Notes: generated from the letters alone by a model not told the origin. 32,850 nucleotides of DNA from Actinomycetota bacterium (GCA_005888295.1 VAWP01000055.1:1-32850); one strand, 5' to 3'; positions 1 to 8,997 are shown, counted from the stretch's first letter. Program-made: numbers and translations.

Positions 1-774
<774 letters not shown>

Positions 775-828
775 GAGACGTGCCTCCGGATACTTGGTTT
801 CCTGGATTCGATCTGTCTGACGTAGAGG

Positions 829-860
829 AGTATAGCAAAGTTGAGCCTGGGGATATCAAG
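829..860 (-). promoter_or_regulatory. dnaK promoter with HAIR-like HspR operator
   Basis: Read on the minus strand, CTTGATA-N7-GCTCAAC (860-840) matches the HspR operator HAIR (CTTGAGT-N7-ACTCAAG) at 10 of 14 positions with the exact 7-base spacer. It is followed by a -10 hexamer TATACT (834-829). TTGATA inside the operator could act as a -35 box, but at a long 19-base spacing. Autorepression of dnaK operons by HspR through HAIR is established in actinobacteria; its use here is inferred from position and match. Confidence 0.5.
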
Positions 861-908
861 CCCCTTGGTATCCCTCGCCGGGCACGGGCTGGGGCCCTGG
901 TCGGCGGC

Positions 909-914
909 TACGCT
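909..914 (+). promoter_or_regulatory. -10 box of a probable leaderless promoter (gpmA)
   Basis: TACGCT fits the actinobacterial TANNNT -10 pattern. It ends 8 bases before the gpmA ATG at 923, and there is no convincing Shine-Dalgarno sequence. This is the geometry of a leaderless transcript starting at or next to the ATG. Confidence 0.4.
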
Positions 915-922
915 CGGCGCCC

Positions 923-1666
923 ATGAGCACCCTGGTGCTGCTCCGCCACGGCCAGAGCACCTGGAACGAGCAGAACCTGTTCACCGGCTGGGTCGACGTG
1001 GACCTCACCCGGCGGGGCGAGGACGAGGCCCGGGCGGCCGGTCGCCTCATGGCCGCCGAGACCGGACTGGACGTGGACGTTCTCCACACATCGGTCCAGA
1101 CCCGGGCGATCCGGACGGCCAACCTGGCCCTGGAGGAGATGGACCGCCTCTGGCTGCCGGTCCGGCGCCACTGGCGGCTCAACGAGCGCCACTACGGGGC
1201 CCTCCAGGGCCTGGACAAGAAGGCGACGACCGCCCAGCACGGGGCCGAGCAGGTCAAGGCCTGGCGGCGCGGGTACGCCACCCCCCCGCCGCCCCTCGAT
1301 CCCGACGACGAGCGGCGCCAGCGCCAGGACCCCCGGTACCGGGAGCTGCCGCCCGATCTGCTGCCGACCACCGAGTGCCTCCGCGACGTGGTCGAGCGAC
1401 TGCTCCCGTACTGGCACGACGCCATCGTCCCCGACCTCCGCGCCGGCCGGCGGGTCCTGGTCGTGGCCCACGGCAACAGCCTGCGGGGCCTGGTCAAGCA
1501 CCTCGAGGGCATCTCGGACGAGGACATCCCCGGTCTCGACATCCCCACCGGGATCCCTCGGCTCTACGAGCTGGACGACGACCTGGCCCCTCGCCGCGCC
1601 GTCTACCTCGGAGACCCGGCGGCGGCCCAGGCGGCGGCGCAGGCGGTGGCGGGACAGGCCAGCTGA
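923..1666 (+). CDS. gpmA: 2,3-bisphosphoglycerate-dependent phosphoglycerate mutase
   Basis: Interconverts 3- and 2-phosphoglycerate in glycolysis and gluconeogenesis in the cytosol, through a phosphohistidine. The 247-residue protein has the usual length. Visible catalytic elements of the histidine phosphatase superfamily are R8-H9-G10 (H9 is the phosphorylated histidine), R61 in [11 protein letters not shown]88 in [11 protein letters not shown] and H183 in AHGNSLRG. The extreme C-terminus is an alanine/glutamine-rich tail. The gene is transcribed away from dnaK and is followed by a 136-base gap before the next gene. The start at 923 is favoured because the protein begins directly with the family's first beta strand and a -10 box lies just upstream. 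It appears intact, unlike its glycolytic partner pgi in this window. Confidence 0.95.
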   Translation: MSTLVLLRHGQSTWNEQNLFTGWVDVDLTRRGEDEARAAGRLMAAETGLDVDVLHTSVQTRAIRTANLALEEMDRLWLPVRRHWRLNERHYGALQGLDKKATTAQHGAEQVKAWRRGYATPPPPLDPDDERRQRQDPRYRELPPDLLPTTECLRDVVERLLPYWHDAIVPDLRAGRRVLVVAHGNSLRGLVKHLEGISDEDIPGLDIPTGIPRLYELDDDLAPRRAVYLGDPAAAQAAAQAVAGQAS

Positions 1667-1788
1667 TCCCGGCTCGCGGCCCGGAGGTGGGCGTCCCGAC
1701 AGGTGCCGCGCGTTCCCCATTTCGTCGAAAAGGAACCCGGGCGCGAGTGAACGCGGCGTACCTCTCGCCCCGGGACGTGTGCCACCGT

Positions 1789-1794
1789 TACCCT
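1789..1794 (+). promoter_or_regulatory. -10 box of a probable leaderless promoter
   Basis: TACCCT ends 8 bases before the ATG at 1803 of the cyclic-nucleotide-binding gene, which has no Shine-Dalgarno sequence. This is the same arrangement as at gpmA. Confidence 0.4.
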
Positions 1795-1802
1795 GTCGCC
1801 CC

Positions 1803-2234
1803 ATGGCACGCAAGGACGTGAAGCTGGAGCATCTGGGTCGGACCTGGCTGTTCTCGACCTGCAGCAAGAAGGAGCTGGGTCTCATCGGGCGAGCGTCCGA
1901 CGAGGTGGCCGTGGACTCCGGACGGTTGCTGTGCGAGGAAGGCAAGCCCGGCCTCGAGTTCTTCCTCATCCTCGAGGGCCGGGCCGCGGTCAGCAGGGCC
2001 GGGCGTAAGGTCACGACCCTCCGGCCCGGTCAGTACTTCGGCGAGCTCTCCCTCCTGAGCCGCAAGCCGCGCAACGCGACGGTCACTTCCGAGACGCCGA
2101 TGGAGCTGCTGGTGCTCGACCAGCGCCAGTTCGACGGACTGATGGACCAGGTGCCGACGCTCGCCCACAAGCTGTTGATGGCCATGGCCGAGCGGCTGCG
2201 GGAGGCCGACAGCAAGACGCTGGCGCTCAACTGA
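1803..2234 (+). CDS. Cyclic nucleotide-binding domain protein (single cNMP domain)
   Basis: A 143-residue protein made almost entirely of one cyclic-nucleotide-binding beta-roll. The N-terminal [10 protein letters not shown] is the usual lead helix of the Crp/PKA-type fold. The phosphate-binding cassette [16 protein letters not shown] keeps the Glu and Arg that contact cAMP or cGMP ribose and phosphate. There is no DNA-binding helix-turn-helix after the domain, so it is not a Crp-type transcription factor; it may be a stand-alone sensor or a partner subunit. An upstream in-frame ATG at 1779 would add eight residues, but 1803 is favoured by the domain boundary and the -10 spacing. Its 3' end overlaps the convergent Fe-S gene by 8 bases. 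The ligand and partner are not known from sequence. Confidence 0.85.
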   Translation: MARKDVKLEHLGRTWLFSTCSKKELGLIGRASDEVAVDSGRLLCEEGKPGLEFFLILEGRAAVSRAGRKVTTLRPGQYFGELSLLSRKPRNATVTSETPMELLVLDQRQFDGLMDQVPTLAHKLLMAMAERLREADSKTLALN

Positions 2235-4362
2235 CCCCGTCGCCGGGAGGCCTCGCCGTCGCCGTGGCCCGGTCGCCGGGCGGGGCGGGGGACGACTCGG
2301 CGGGTGCGGCCCGCTCGAGGATCTGGGCCACGTCGAGCACCTCGGTGGACTCGGCCGCCACGCCGTCCGCCTGCCGCTGCTTGACGGCGTCGTCGAGCAT
2401 GATCATGCAGTAGGGACAGGCGGTCCCGACGACGTCGGCACCGGTCTGGAGTGCCTCGTCCGTACGCTCCAGGTTGACCCGCTTGCCGATGTCCTCCTCG
2501 AGCCACATGCGCGCCCCTCCGGCCCCGCAGCAGAAGCCCCGCTGCCGGCACCGGTGCATCTCCACCTGCTCGACACCGGGCACGGCGGAGAGCACCGACC
2601 GGGGCTGGTCGTAGATCGAGTTGTGGCGACCCAGATAGCAGGGGTCGTGGTAGGTGACGGTGCTGTCGACGCGCTGGCCGGGCGTGATCCGTCCCTCGTC
2701 CACCAGCCGGGCGAGGAGCTGCGAGTGGTGGATCACCTCGTAGTTGCCGCCCAGGGCGGGATACTCCTTGGAGATCGTGTTGAAGCAGTGCGGGCACGAC
2801 GCGATGACCTTGCGGGCACCGACGCCGTCGAGAGTCTCGACGTTCTGCTGGCACTGGGTCTGGTACAGGTACTCGTTGCCGAGCCGGCGGGCGGGGTCGC
2901 CGGTGCAGGACTCGCGCTGCCCGAGCACGGCGAACCGCACGCCGGCGGCGTGGAGGAGCCGGGCGATGGCCTGGGTGACCTTGCGGGCCCGCTCGTCGAG
3001 CGCGCCGGCGCAGCCGACCCAGAAGAGGTACTCGGCGTCGTCGGGGACCGTGCCCTCCACGACGGGGACCTCGAACGGCAGCCCCTGGGTCCAGTCGAGC
3101 CGGTGCGTCGAGCCCAGCCCCCACGGGTCGCCCTGGTTCTCGATGTTGCGCAGCATGGTCCCCGCCTCTGTGGGGAAGCTCGACTCCATGAGGACCTCGT
3201 AGCGGCGCATGTCGACGATCGTGTCGACGTGCTCGATGTCCACCGGACACTGCTCGACGCACGCACCGCACGTCGTGCACGACCACAGGACGTCGGGCTC
3301 GATCACGTCGGGGACCAGGCGGGCCGGTGCGGCGCTCTCACCCGAACCGTTGCCGCTGCCGTTGCCATTGCCGTTCCCGCCCGAGCCGAGGAGCGTGCCC
3401 GCCCGGCCGAACAGATTGTCCCGGAGGTCCATGATGACGAGCTTCGGTGACAAGGGCTTGCCCGTGTTCCAGGCCGGGCACTGGTCCTGACAGCGCCCGC
3501 ACTCGGTGCAGCTGAGGAGATCGAGGAGCTGCTTCCAGCTGAAGTGCGTGATCTCACCCGCACCGAAGACGTCGTCCTCGGACAGCTCCTCGGGGTCCAT
3601 GTTCGGTGTGGTGGCCAGGGCGCCGAGGGCGATGGGCCGCCGGGAGAAGAGGACGTTGGGCTCGGACACGAAGATGTGCAGGTGCTTGGAGTACATGATG
3701 ACGACGAGGAAGATGGCGATGGCGCCGATCTGGGCCAGCACGAAGGTCGTCTCCAGCGCCTGGACCACGCCGTGGCTCAGCCCCGAGAAGATGTTGCCGA
3801 CGGCGTGGGAGGCGAACGCCCAGTCGCTGTAGGGGAAGTGGCCGATCTCGACCTGCGCTCCCCGGTAGAGGAGCAGGGTGGCGATCACGAAGAAGATGAG
3901 CAGCAGGATGAGCCACGCCTGGTCGCTGTGCGAGCGGTAGAAGCGCGACGAGCGGTCGAGGCGCTCGGGCGACTGACGGAGGCGGATGATCGCGAACGTA
4001 GCGATTCCCACCAGCACTGCCACGGCCATGAAGTCCTCGAGGAACCCCAGCCAGGCCGAGTGGCCGATCCCCGGTATGGCCCACGTCTTGGAGAACAGCA
4101 GCCCGTAGGCCTCGATGATCGTCAGGAACAGGATCACGAAGCCCCAGAAGACGGAGAAATGGGCCAGGCCCGGTATGGGCCGCTTCAGCAGCTTCCGCTG
4201 CCCGAAGACATCGGTCAGCTCGGCCCACAGCCGCGGCCCGAGGTCCGTGAACCGGTCGGGAGCGGGCTTCCCCACGGTGACGAGCCGCCAGAGCCACCAC
4301 GCCCGACGCCCGGCGAGCGCGATGGCCACGGCGGTCAGTGCAAAGCCGATGCCAAGTCTCAA
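2227..4362 (-). CDS. Membrane-bound (Fe-S) oxidoreductase, HdrC/HdrD-like with two CCG domains (EtfD-like)
   Basis: A 711-residue electron-transfer protein. The first 240 residues contain several hydrophobic helices of a NarI/HdrE-like membrane domain. Then come two [4Fe-4S] ferredoxin-type clusters ([12 protein letters not shown] and [12 protein letters not shown]) separated by a Gly/Asn-rich linker. The C-terminal part carries two cysteine-rich CCG repeats as in heterodisulfide reductase subunit D, including [34 protein letters not shown] and ACPYCMIML. The mycobacterial homologue type (Rv0338c, EtfD) passes electrons from the electron-transfer flavoprotein of fatty-acid oxidation to the membrane quinone pool; that role is inferred here. 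The start is TTG at 4362 behind a strong GGAGG six bases upstream. It appears intact. No etf genes are in the window. Confidence 0.85.
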   Translation of the reverse strand: MRLGIGFALTAVAIALAGRRAWWLWRLVTVGKPAPDRFTDLGPRLWAELTDVFGQRKLLKRPIPGLAHFSVFWGFVILFLTIIEAYGLLFSKTWAIPGIGHSAWLGFLEDFMAVAVLVGIATFAIIRLRQSPERLDRSSRFYRSHSDQAWLILLLIFFVIATLLLYRGAQVEIGHFPYSDWAFASHAVGNIFSGLSHGVVQALETTFVLAQIGAIAIFLVVIMYSKHLHIFVSEPNVLFSRRPIALGALATTPNMDPEELSEDDVFGAGEITHFSWKQLLDLLSCTECGRCQDQCPAWNTGKPLSPKLVIMDLRDNLFGRAGTLLGSGGNGNGNGSGNGSGESAAPARLVPDVIEPDVLWSCTTCGACVEQCPVDIEHVDTIVDMRRYEVLMESSFPTEAGTMLRNIENQGDPWGLGSTHRLDWTQGLPFEVPVVEGTVPDDAEYLFWVGCAGALDERARKVTQAIARLLHAAGVRFAVLGQRESCTGDPARRLGNEYLYQTQCQQNVETLDGVGARKVIASCPHCFNTISKEYPALGGNYEVIHHSQLLARLVDEGRITPGQRVDSTVTYHDPCYLGRHNSIYDQPRSVLSAVPGVEQVEMHRCRQRGFCCGAGGARMWLEEDIGKRVNLERTDEALQTGADVVGTACPYCMIMLDDAVKQRQADGVAAESTEVLDVAQILERAAPAESSPAPPGDRATATARPPGDGVS

Positions 4363-4539
4363 GCCGTTCCTCCTGTCGCTTCACTGGGCGCCAGCGCAAC
4401 ACAGCCGGGAAGCGATTGCCCAGCTGACCAGGTACGCGACGAACCCGGTCAGATTACTCACCGACCCCGGTGGGGACCCCATTGGGGGACCCCCAGGCTC
4501 TACCCCAGCGGCGACCGAACGATACAGTGGCCGCCTTTC

Positions 4540-4610
4540 GCGGGCGTAGTTCAGAGGCAGAACATCAGCTTCCCAAGCTGAGAACGAGGGTTCGATTCCC
4601 TTCGCCCGCT
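4540..4610 (+). tRNA. tRNA-Gly, anticodon CCC
   Basis: A full cloverleaf can be drawn by eye over 71 bases: acceptor stem GCGGGCG paired with CGCCCGC, D-stem GTTC/GAAC, anticodon stem TCAGC/GCTGA enclosing loop TTCCCAA (anticodon CCC), and T-arm GAGGG-TTCGATT-CCCTT with one G-U pair. The discriminator base is T and CCA is not encoded. GATACAGT at 4521-4528 could supply the -10 box. The 3' end faces a degenerate integrase, as expected at a tRNA used as an integration site. Confidence 0.93.
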
Positions 4611-4672
4611 CTCCGTTGAAGATGCAGGTCAGTGGCGGTTTCGGCCGTCCCTTTCTTCGTGTCCGAGATTCG

Positions 4673-4936
4673 TCATCGCGCGGTCATCGCGCGTCGAATG
4701 CCGATGTCGGTGACGTCGGTTGGGTTGGCCAGGCCGGACAGCGCTCTGGCGATCGCCTGATCGCGGTCCGAGGTGGCGTGCTGGTAGCGCAGGGCGGCGT
4801 CGGAGCTGGCCTGGCCCATACGAGCCATCAGCTCCTTGGTGGACGCCCCAATGGCCGCAGCCCACGTGTTGCCGGCGTGCCGGAGCTGGCTGATGACGCG
4901 GGTCAGCCAAGGAGGAACCGGGCCAAAATGCCCGAA
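4673..4936 (-). pseudogene. Tyrosine recombinase (phage-type integrase), C-terminal remnant
   Basis: An open stretch of 87 codons without a start codon, closed upstream by TAA at 4937-4939. It encodes the end of a tyrosine integrase: QLRHAGNTWAAAIGAS corresponds to the family HxLRHTGNTxAAxxGA box, then KELMARMGQASSDAAL, the nucleophile region RYQHAT, and RDQAIARALSGL. The catalytic arginine and tyrosine are present, but the usual histidine of the MGH motif is glutamine, and the N-terminal and core-binding domains are gone. The remnant ends 63 bases from the 3' end of tRNA-Gly. It points to an old phage or integrative element that used the tRNA as attachment site; no matching second attachment repeat was found by eye. 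Not functional as it stands. Confidence 0.75.
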
Positions 4937-5044
4937 TTAGTAGCAGGGAACGTCCAATTGACCAGGTTCGATCGTGAAGGGCCTCTGTCAACCGCCTAGC
5001 GACCTTTGGGAGTCACAGCCTTCTTTTGAGAAGCGAGGATGAGA

Positions 5045-5413
5045 ATGTCAACGGATGAGTCCGCCCATGGACAAGCCCAGGGTGGTGACGAAGGCCACCA
5101 GTCGCACGACGGCAGCGGTGAGGGCAGGAGCGGCGAGGGTGAGCCAACCCCCGTCAGCCGCCGCGAGGCGCTGCAGCGACTGGGCCAAGGTGTCGCTGGC
5201 GGAGCGATCGTCGGTGGCCTTGCGTGGGCTGCCCCAGAGATCCTCGTCGCCAAGCCGAATCACCCCGGACCGGGCTCTGCCCCCCCTGGAGGAGGAGGAG
5301 GGCAGGGTAACGGCGGAGGCAGCGGCGGAGGTCACGGCGGAGGTCACGGCGGAGGCCACCATGGAGGCGGGAACAGTGCATGGGCGGTCTCCCGTTGGAG
5401 CAGCAGCGCCTGA
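5045..5413 (+). CDS. Small exported protein with Tat-type signal and Gly/His-rich tail
   Basis: A 122-residue protein of unknown function. Residues 1-36 are hydrophilic and rich in Gly, Ser, Glu and His. SRREAL with the arginine pair at 39-40 is followed by a hydrophobic stretch (GVAGGAIVGGLAWAAP), a typical twin-arginine export signal. The mature part is mostly glycine with repeated HGGG units, possibly metal-binding or simply a flexible surface tail. ATG 5045 is chosen because GAGG (5035-5038) lies at good spacing; ATG 5039 in the same frame is the alternative. It is the first gene after the integrase remnant. Low-complexity composition makes homology hard to judge; the Tat signal argues that the frame is real. 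Confidence 0.55.
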   Translation: MSTDESAHGQAQGGDEGHQSHDGSGEGRSGEGEPTPVSRREALQRLGQGVAGGAIVGGLAWAAPEILVAKPNHPGPGSAPPGGGGGQGNGGGSGGGHGGGHGGGHHGGGNSAWAVSRWSSSA

Positions 5414-5727
5414 CGTCTGGGATCAGTTCCGCCGGCCACTAACCGTCTGCTCCCAGCGGTCCTCGACGTTGGGCATGGGGGCGTCCTCATGATTGGCCGC
5501 GGACCATGACTGGACCCTGACGGCCGCGTCAGTTCTTGGGCCACGAACGGGCCACATCCTGCGTTTACGACAGCTACCTCCCGTCAGCAAGCAGTCAGCA
5601 AACAGTCAGCCTCGCGTCAGAGTCGTCACTTATGGTGCTAACTGTCCGAAGTGACAGCAGCAGGAGAGTCGGCGGAAGCGTCGGTCGACAAGGCGACGCG
5701 ATCGCATCTGCAGGGAGGAAATGTTCG
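5414..5727 (+). other. Non-coding gap of 314 bases holding the promoter and leader of the next gene
   Basis: No convincing coding frame. The right part holds the 11-bp repeat array and -10 box described separately, followed by a leader of about 85 bases that ends in a GGGAGGAA ribosome site. The left part (5414-5582) shows no structure beyond one further GTCAG at 5528, placed 55 bases (five repeat lengths) before the first repeat. Confidence 0.6.
5583..5636 (+). promoter_or_regulatory. Four 11-bp-period direct repeats (GTCAG cores) upstream of a -10 box
   Basis: GTCAG occurs at 5583, 5594, 5605 and 5616, exactly 11 bases apart. The first two units are GTCAGCA with 4-base spacers AGCA and AACA, the third is GTCAGCC and the fourth GTCAGAG. 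Eight bases after the last heptamer comes TATGGT (5631-5636), a good -10 box. Heptamers with 4-base spacers ending 8 bases before the -10 are the known geometry of SARP activator sites, and 11-bp direct repeats are typical of PhoB/OmpR-type winged-helix regulators in general. No -35 box is needed or seen. The regulator is not identified. Confidence 0.7.
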
Positions 5728-6753
5728 ATGAACGAGAAGACCACGCGAGCGACGCCCAGGCGGTACACGAAGCTCATCGGAGCCGCATCCGCCGTGGCGG
5801 CGTTGGTGGCATTCGCCTCGCCGGCGACGGTGAACGCCGCGACCAAGGCCCGGACGGCCAGGACCATCACCACGACCAGCACGTCGACGTCACCTGAGCT
5901 GTTTCCGAACAGCTTCTTCGATCACTCGGTTCAAAACCAGCCGGTGGCGGCCAACAGTGGGACGCTCGTGTCGAACTTGGTCCAGCAGACCCAAGCTAAT
6001 AACGGGCACATCGGCGTGAACTACAGGCCGATCTTTACCGTGCCGGCGGACCAGCCGCTGGTACCGGTTACGGTGGCGAGCGGCTGCTACCCAGGCTTCC
6101 TCTCCACCCTTGGGAACGGCGTGCCGATCCCGGCCGCCGCCTACAACTCCAACAACAGCGACAACACCATCATCATCAGCCAGCCCTCGACGGGCCGGGA
6201 CTGGGAGCTGTGGCGGGCGACCCAGACCAACGGGCTGTGGTCGGCGTGCTGGGGCGGCGGATTGAACGCTCTTACATCGAGCGGAGTTTTCCCCTACCCG
6301 TTCGGCTCGTCTGCGTCGGGGATCTCCTATCTGGCGACGACGATCACCGAGGACGACGTCGCCTCGGGGCATATCAACCACGCCATCCCCCTGCAGATCA
6401 AGACGTGCAACGGGTTCACAGCGCCCGCTGACCGCACCGACTGCGGCTCGAACCCGGGCACCCCGCCAGAGGGCACCTGGTTCAGGATGCCGCAGAGCAC
6501 GCCGATGCCGGCCGGGCTCACCCCGTTCGGCCAAATGGTGTTCAGGTCGCTGCAGCAGTATGGCGCTGTCGTGACAGACAGGGCCGGAGCAGTGATGACC
6601 GAGGCCGAGAACACCAACGACTGGGCCCTCGCCGGCCACACCGGGACCGACCCCATCACTACGGCCTCCGCCGGCCAGCCGGAGTGGCTGGTGCTGAACG
6701 GGACGCCCTGGTCGCAGCTTCAGGTGATCCGCCCGCCCTCAGCCTTGGGCTAG
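5728..6753 (+). CDS. Secreted protein of unknown function (Sec signal peptide)
   Basis: A 341-residue protein I do not recognise. It begins with a clear Sec signal (charged MNEKTTRATPRRYTK, a hydrophobic core LIGAASAVAALVAFASPA, and cleavage probably after VNAA). A Thr/Ser-rich stretch follows. The mature part is Asn-, Ser- and Gly-rich with a few cysteines and aromatic patches such as DWELWRAT and WSACWGGGL, as in extracellular beta-rich proteins. The start ATG 5728 sits behind GGGAGGAA (5713-5720); longer in-frame extensions upstream would run through the promoter. It is controlled by the 11-bp repeat promoter and closed by a strong hairpin at 6798. It may act on, or bind, an extracellular polymer; that is only a guess from the composition. 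Confidence 0.8.
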   Translation: MNEKTTRATPRRYTKLIGAASAVAALVAFASPATVNAATKARTARTITTTSTSTSPELFPNSFFDHSVQNQPVAANSGTLVSNLVQQTQANNGHIGVNYRPIFTVPADQPLVPVTVASGCYPGFLSTLGNGVPIPAAAYNSNNSDNTIIISQPSTGRDWELWRATQTNGLWSACWGGGLNALTSSGVFPYPFGSSASGISYLATTITEDDVASGHINHAIPLQIKTCNGFTAPADRTDCGSNPGTPPEGTWFRMPQSTPMPAGLTPFGQMVFRSLQQYGAVVTDRAGAVMTEAENTNDWALAGHTGTDPITTASAGQPEWLVLNGTPWSQLQVIRPPSALG

Positions 6754-6797
6754 CCTGCCCCCTCGATGGGGCGGCGCCACGTCCTGATCATCGCTTG

Positions 6798-6830
6798 GGC
6801 CCCCGGTTCTTCCTGCGCCGGGGGCCCTTG
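6798..6830 (+). terminator. Strong hairpin terminator after the secreted-protein gene
   Basis: A perfect 10-bp stem, GGGCCCCCGG (6798-6807) with CCGGGGGCCC (6819-6828), an 11-base loop and TTGTC after it. It lies between two convergent genes and may serve both, although there is no long T-run on either side. Confidence 0.65.
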
Positions 6831-6901
6831 TCGTGGCCGGGGCATGTTCGCCTCGACGCCCTCGGCCGCTCGAGCCCGGTAGCTGCGCAAACAGCGGAAG
6901 C

Positions 6902-8082
6902 TCAGCAGGCCTGGTCCTGGTCGTACTGACCCGAGGTGGCCAGCTGCAACAGCCAGGGCTGGCCCCCGCCGAAGTCGTGGGAGCCGGAGCACCAGGACGA
7001 GGTGCGCGAGGGATCGGCGCCGGCGATCCAGTTCGGCACGCTGCCACCGCTCGGTACGTAACCGCCCGTGATCACGCCCCACTGGTAGCTGGTCGAGTAG
7101 TCCCCGGCCACCAGACCAAGGTGGCGAAGGGCATCGATCGCACCCTGGATCGTGTCTGCGTTCAGCGCGCGGTCGCAGGACCAGTAGCCGGTCCCGTTGG
7201 TGGGGAACGCATTGCTGCAGCCACCGGCGGTCTCGACGTCGAGCCACCACGTGGGCGCGCCGACACCCTCGTTCCCGGCGATCGCAACGCTGTTGGCCGC
7301 TGCGTTGTAGCCGTAGTTGTACGCCAGGCAGGCGTCGTTCCCCGGCGCGCAGCGTCCCGCCGGTCCTGACTGGTCGGTGCCGTCGATCGAGGTCGGCGAG
7401 TTGATGTTGATGTACAGGTTCAGACCCGAGCCCGCCCAGGACGCCTCACCGCTCAGGCAGGGGTTGGCGCTGAAGGCCTGGCCGTCGTTGACCCCGACGA
7501 TCGCCACGGTGTACGGCCTGGGTGGGTAGCTCTGCCCGCACTGCGGCCAGGAGATGTCGTAGCCCGTCGACCCAGACGGATAGCGCGCCGTTCCCGACGA
7601 CGGCGGGGGGCGCCTGGGGTGACCACGCCCCGGCGGGGCCAGCAGGGGGGGCAGACCAGGTAGCAGACGGGGGCCCAGCCCCGGCGGCGCGGGGGGCCTG
7701 GCCGGCGCAGGCTGGGCTGGCGGCGGGGCCGGGGGCGTCGGGCTCGGACGTGGGGACCGCCCGGCGGCGGGGCGTCGGGGGGCGACCCGACCTGGACAGT
7801 TCCGATGGCGGCACCCGCCGCCACGGCCGTCCCGTTCGGAGCCACCTGGCTCTGGCCGGAGGCGGGCGCCGAAGGCGGGACCGACGCAGCCCGGTCGACG
7901 GACCCCGGTGGTGCCGGCGGTGTCGGGCCGCCGACAGAGAGCGCAACCGGCCGCGAGTGGCCGCTCCAGGTGATGCCACCAGCCACCGCCGCCACCAGCA
8001 GGCTGGCGATCAGCACGGCGGCGCCAGGACGCGAGAGACCCCGGAGCCTCGCTACCCGGTCCCCAGCTGCCCCAGTCATCAC
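6902..8082 (-). pseudogene. Membrane-anchored or secreted GH25-like (glycosidase-fold) protein, frameshifted
   Basis: Two frames make one protein. The first (from 8082) encodes a basic start, a membrane or signal helix (AAVLIASLLVAAVAGG) and a Pro/Ala/Ser linker. The second, open from about 7760 to 6902, encodes a Pro-rich linker and a C-terminal domain of about 210 residues starting TGYDISWPQCG. That domain has AIVGVNDG, NYGYNAAANS, WWLDVET and YSTSYQWG, the strand ends of a TIM-barrel lysozyme-like (GH25-like) fold; WWLDVET would hold the acidic pair. A single-base loss in the C-rich linker near 7735-7770 would join the frames. Six cysteines in the domain support an exported location. Function as a wall hydrolase is inferred. 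The gene would be functional if the shift is a sequencing error. Confidence 0.65.
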
Positions 8083-8337
8083 CTCATACCCACGAACAGC
8101 CCTACGCAGGTGCCATCAAGTAAACCCCACCGCCGGCGGCCACGCCATCCCCCAGCGTGCGGTCCCCGGAAAGAACAGACCGCGCCGCCTGACCCGTGGT
8201 ACGACGGTGGCAGCCACGAGGGGCCAGGTAGCGCGGTCTGGTGCGCCTTAGAGTGACGGCGCCGCGAACATCGCGCAATGGTCTCTACGGACTATTTGTC
8301 GCAACCGACGGACCTACCCCGCCGTAGTCCCACCGTT

Positions 8338-8997
8338 TCAGGTGAAAAGGCCTTCGCGCGCCAACCGAGTCAGCGCATCCGAGCGGTCTCGAGCGTCCAG
8401 CCGCCGATAGGCAGAACGTAGGTGCGCCTTGACCTCGGCGCCGCTGATGCCGAGATGCCGACTGACGCCCCCGGCGGGCTCCCCGCCGGCCACCAGCTCC
8501 AGGATCTGGCTCTCCCTCTCGCTCAGTCCCAGATGGGCGCCGGGCCACGCCGGCGCCAGCTCCTCGAGGTCGAGCCGGGGGCCACCGGCCAGCGTCGGAT
8601 CCACCGCGGTGGCGCCTCCCTGCACCTCGTCGAGGGCCTGGACGATGTCTTCCCCGCTGACCGTCTCGAGGAGGAAGCCGGAGGCGCCGCGCTGGAGGGT
8701 CAGCCAGATGAAGCGGGCCTCGTCATGACGGGCGAGCACCACGATCGGTCGGCCGGCCGACGCCAGCACCAGCTGCGCGACCTGGTCGAGGCCGTCAGGC
8801 CCGCCGAGGTGAACGTCGAACAGCACAGCATGCGGGTCCGATCGGGCCGCCTCCGCCAACGCGGCACTGACACCATCGACCTCTCCGACCACCCTGAGCC
8901 GCCGGAATGTCCGCTGCACGGCGGCCAACCCGGCGCGGACGATGGGCCGGTTGCTCACGATCAGCACCCTCAAACGGCGCTCGGTGCTCGCGCTCAT
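8338..8997 (-). CDS. NarL/FixJ-type response regulator with atypical receiver domain
   Basis: A 219-residue DNA-binding regulator: receiver domain at about residues 9-125 and LuxR-type helix-turn-helix at about 155-219 (LSERESQILELVAGG, then a recognition helix ISGAEVKAHLRSAYRRL). The phospho-acceptor Asp is present (D61 in VLFDVHLGG), but other conserved receiver residues are not: the acidic pair is S15-N16, the switch Thr/Ser is A89, and the Lys after GASGFLL is E111. It may therefore work without phosphorylation. The start at 8997 is set by GGAGGGG six bases upstream; a longer frame to 9135 adds no domain. No histidine kinase gene is next to it. Neighbouring genes give no clear target. Confidence 0.85.
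   Translation of the reverse strand: MSASTERRLRVLIVSNRPIVRAGLAAVQRTFRRLRVVGEVDGVSAALAEAARSDPHAVLFDVHLGGPDGLDQVAQLVLASAGRPIVVLARHDEARFIWLTLQRGASGFLLETVSGEDIVQALDEVQGGATAVDPTLAGGPRLDLEELAPAWPGAHLGLSERESQILELVAGGEPAGGVSRHLGISGAEVKAHLRSAYRRLDARDRSDALTRLAREGLFT

Noticed and set aside
4629-4991. A 120-codon minus-strand frame over the integrase remnant
   Set aside because: The integrase similarity lies in a different frame; this frame reads only Arg/His/Gly-rich noise.
5536-5727. N-terminal extension of the secreted protein
   Set aside because: It would translate the 11-bp repeats and -10 box; the signal peptide and ribosome site begin at 5728.
8334-8349. parS-like sequence (CGTTTCAGGTGAAAAG)
   Set aside because: Only 12 of 16 positions match the parS consensus and the central CG is changed; it also forms the end of the LuxR-type gene.
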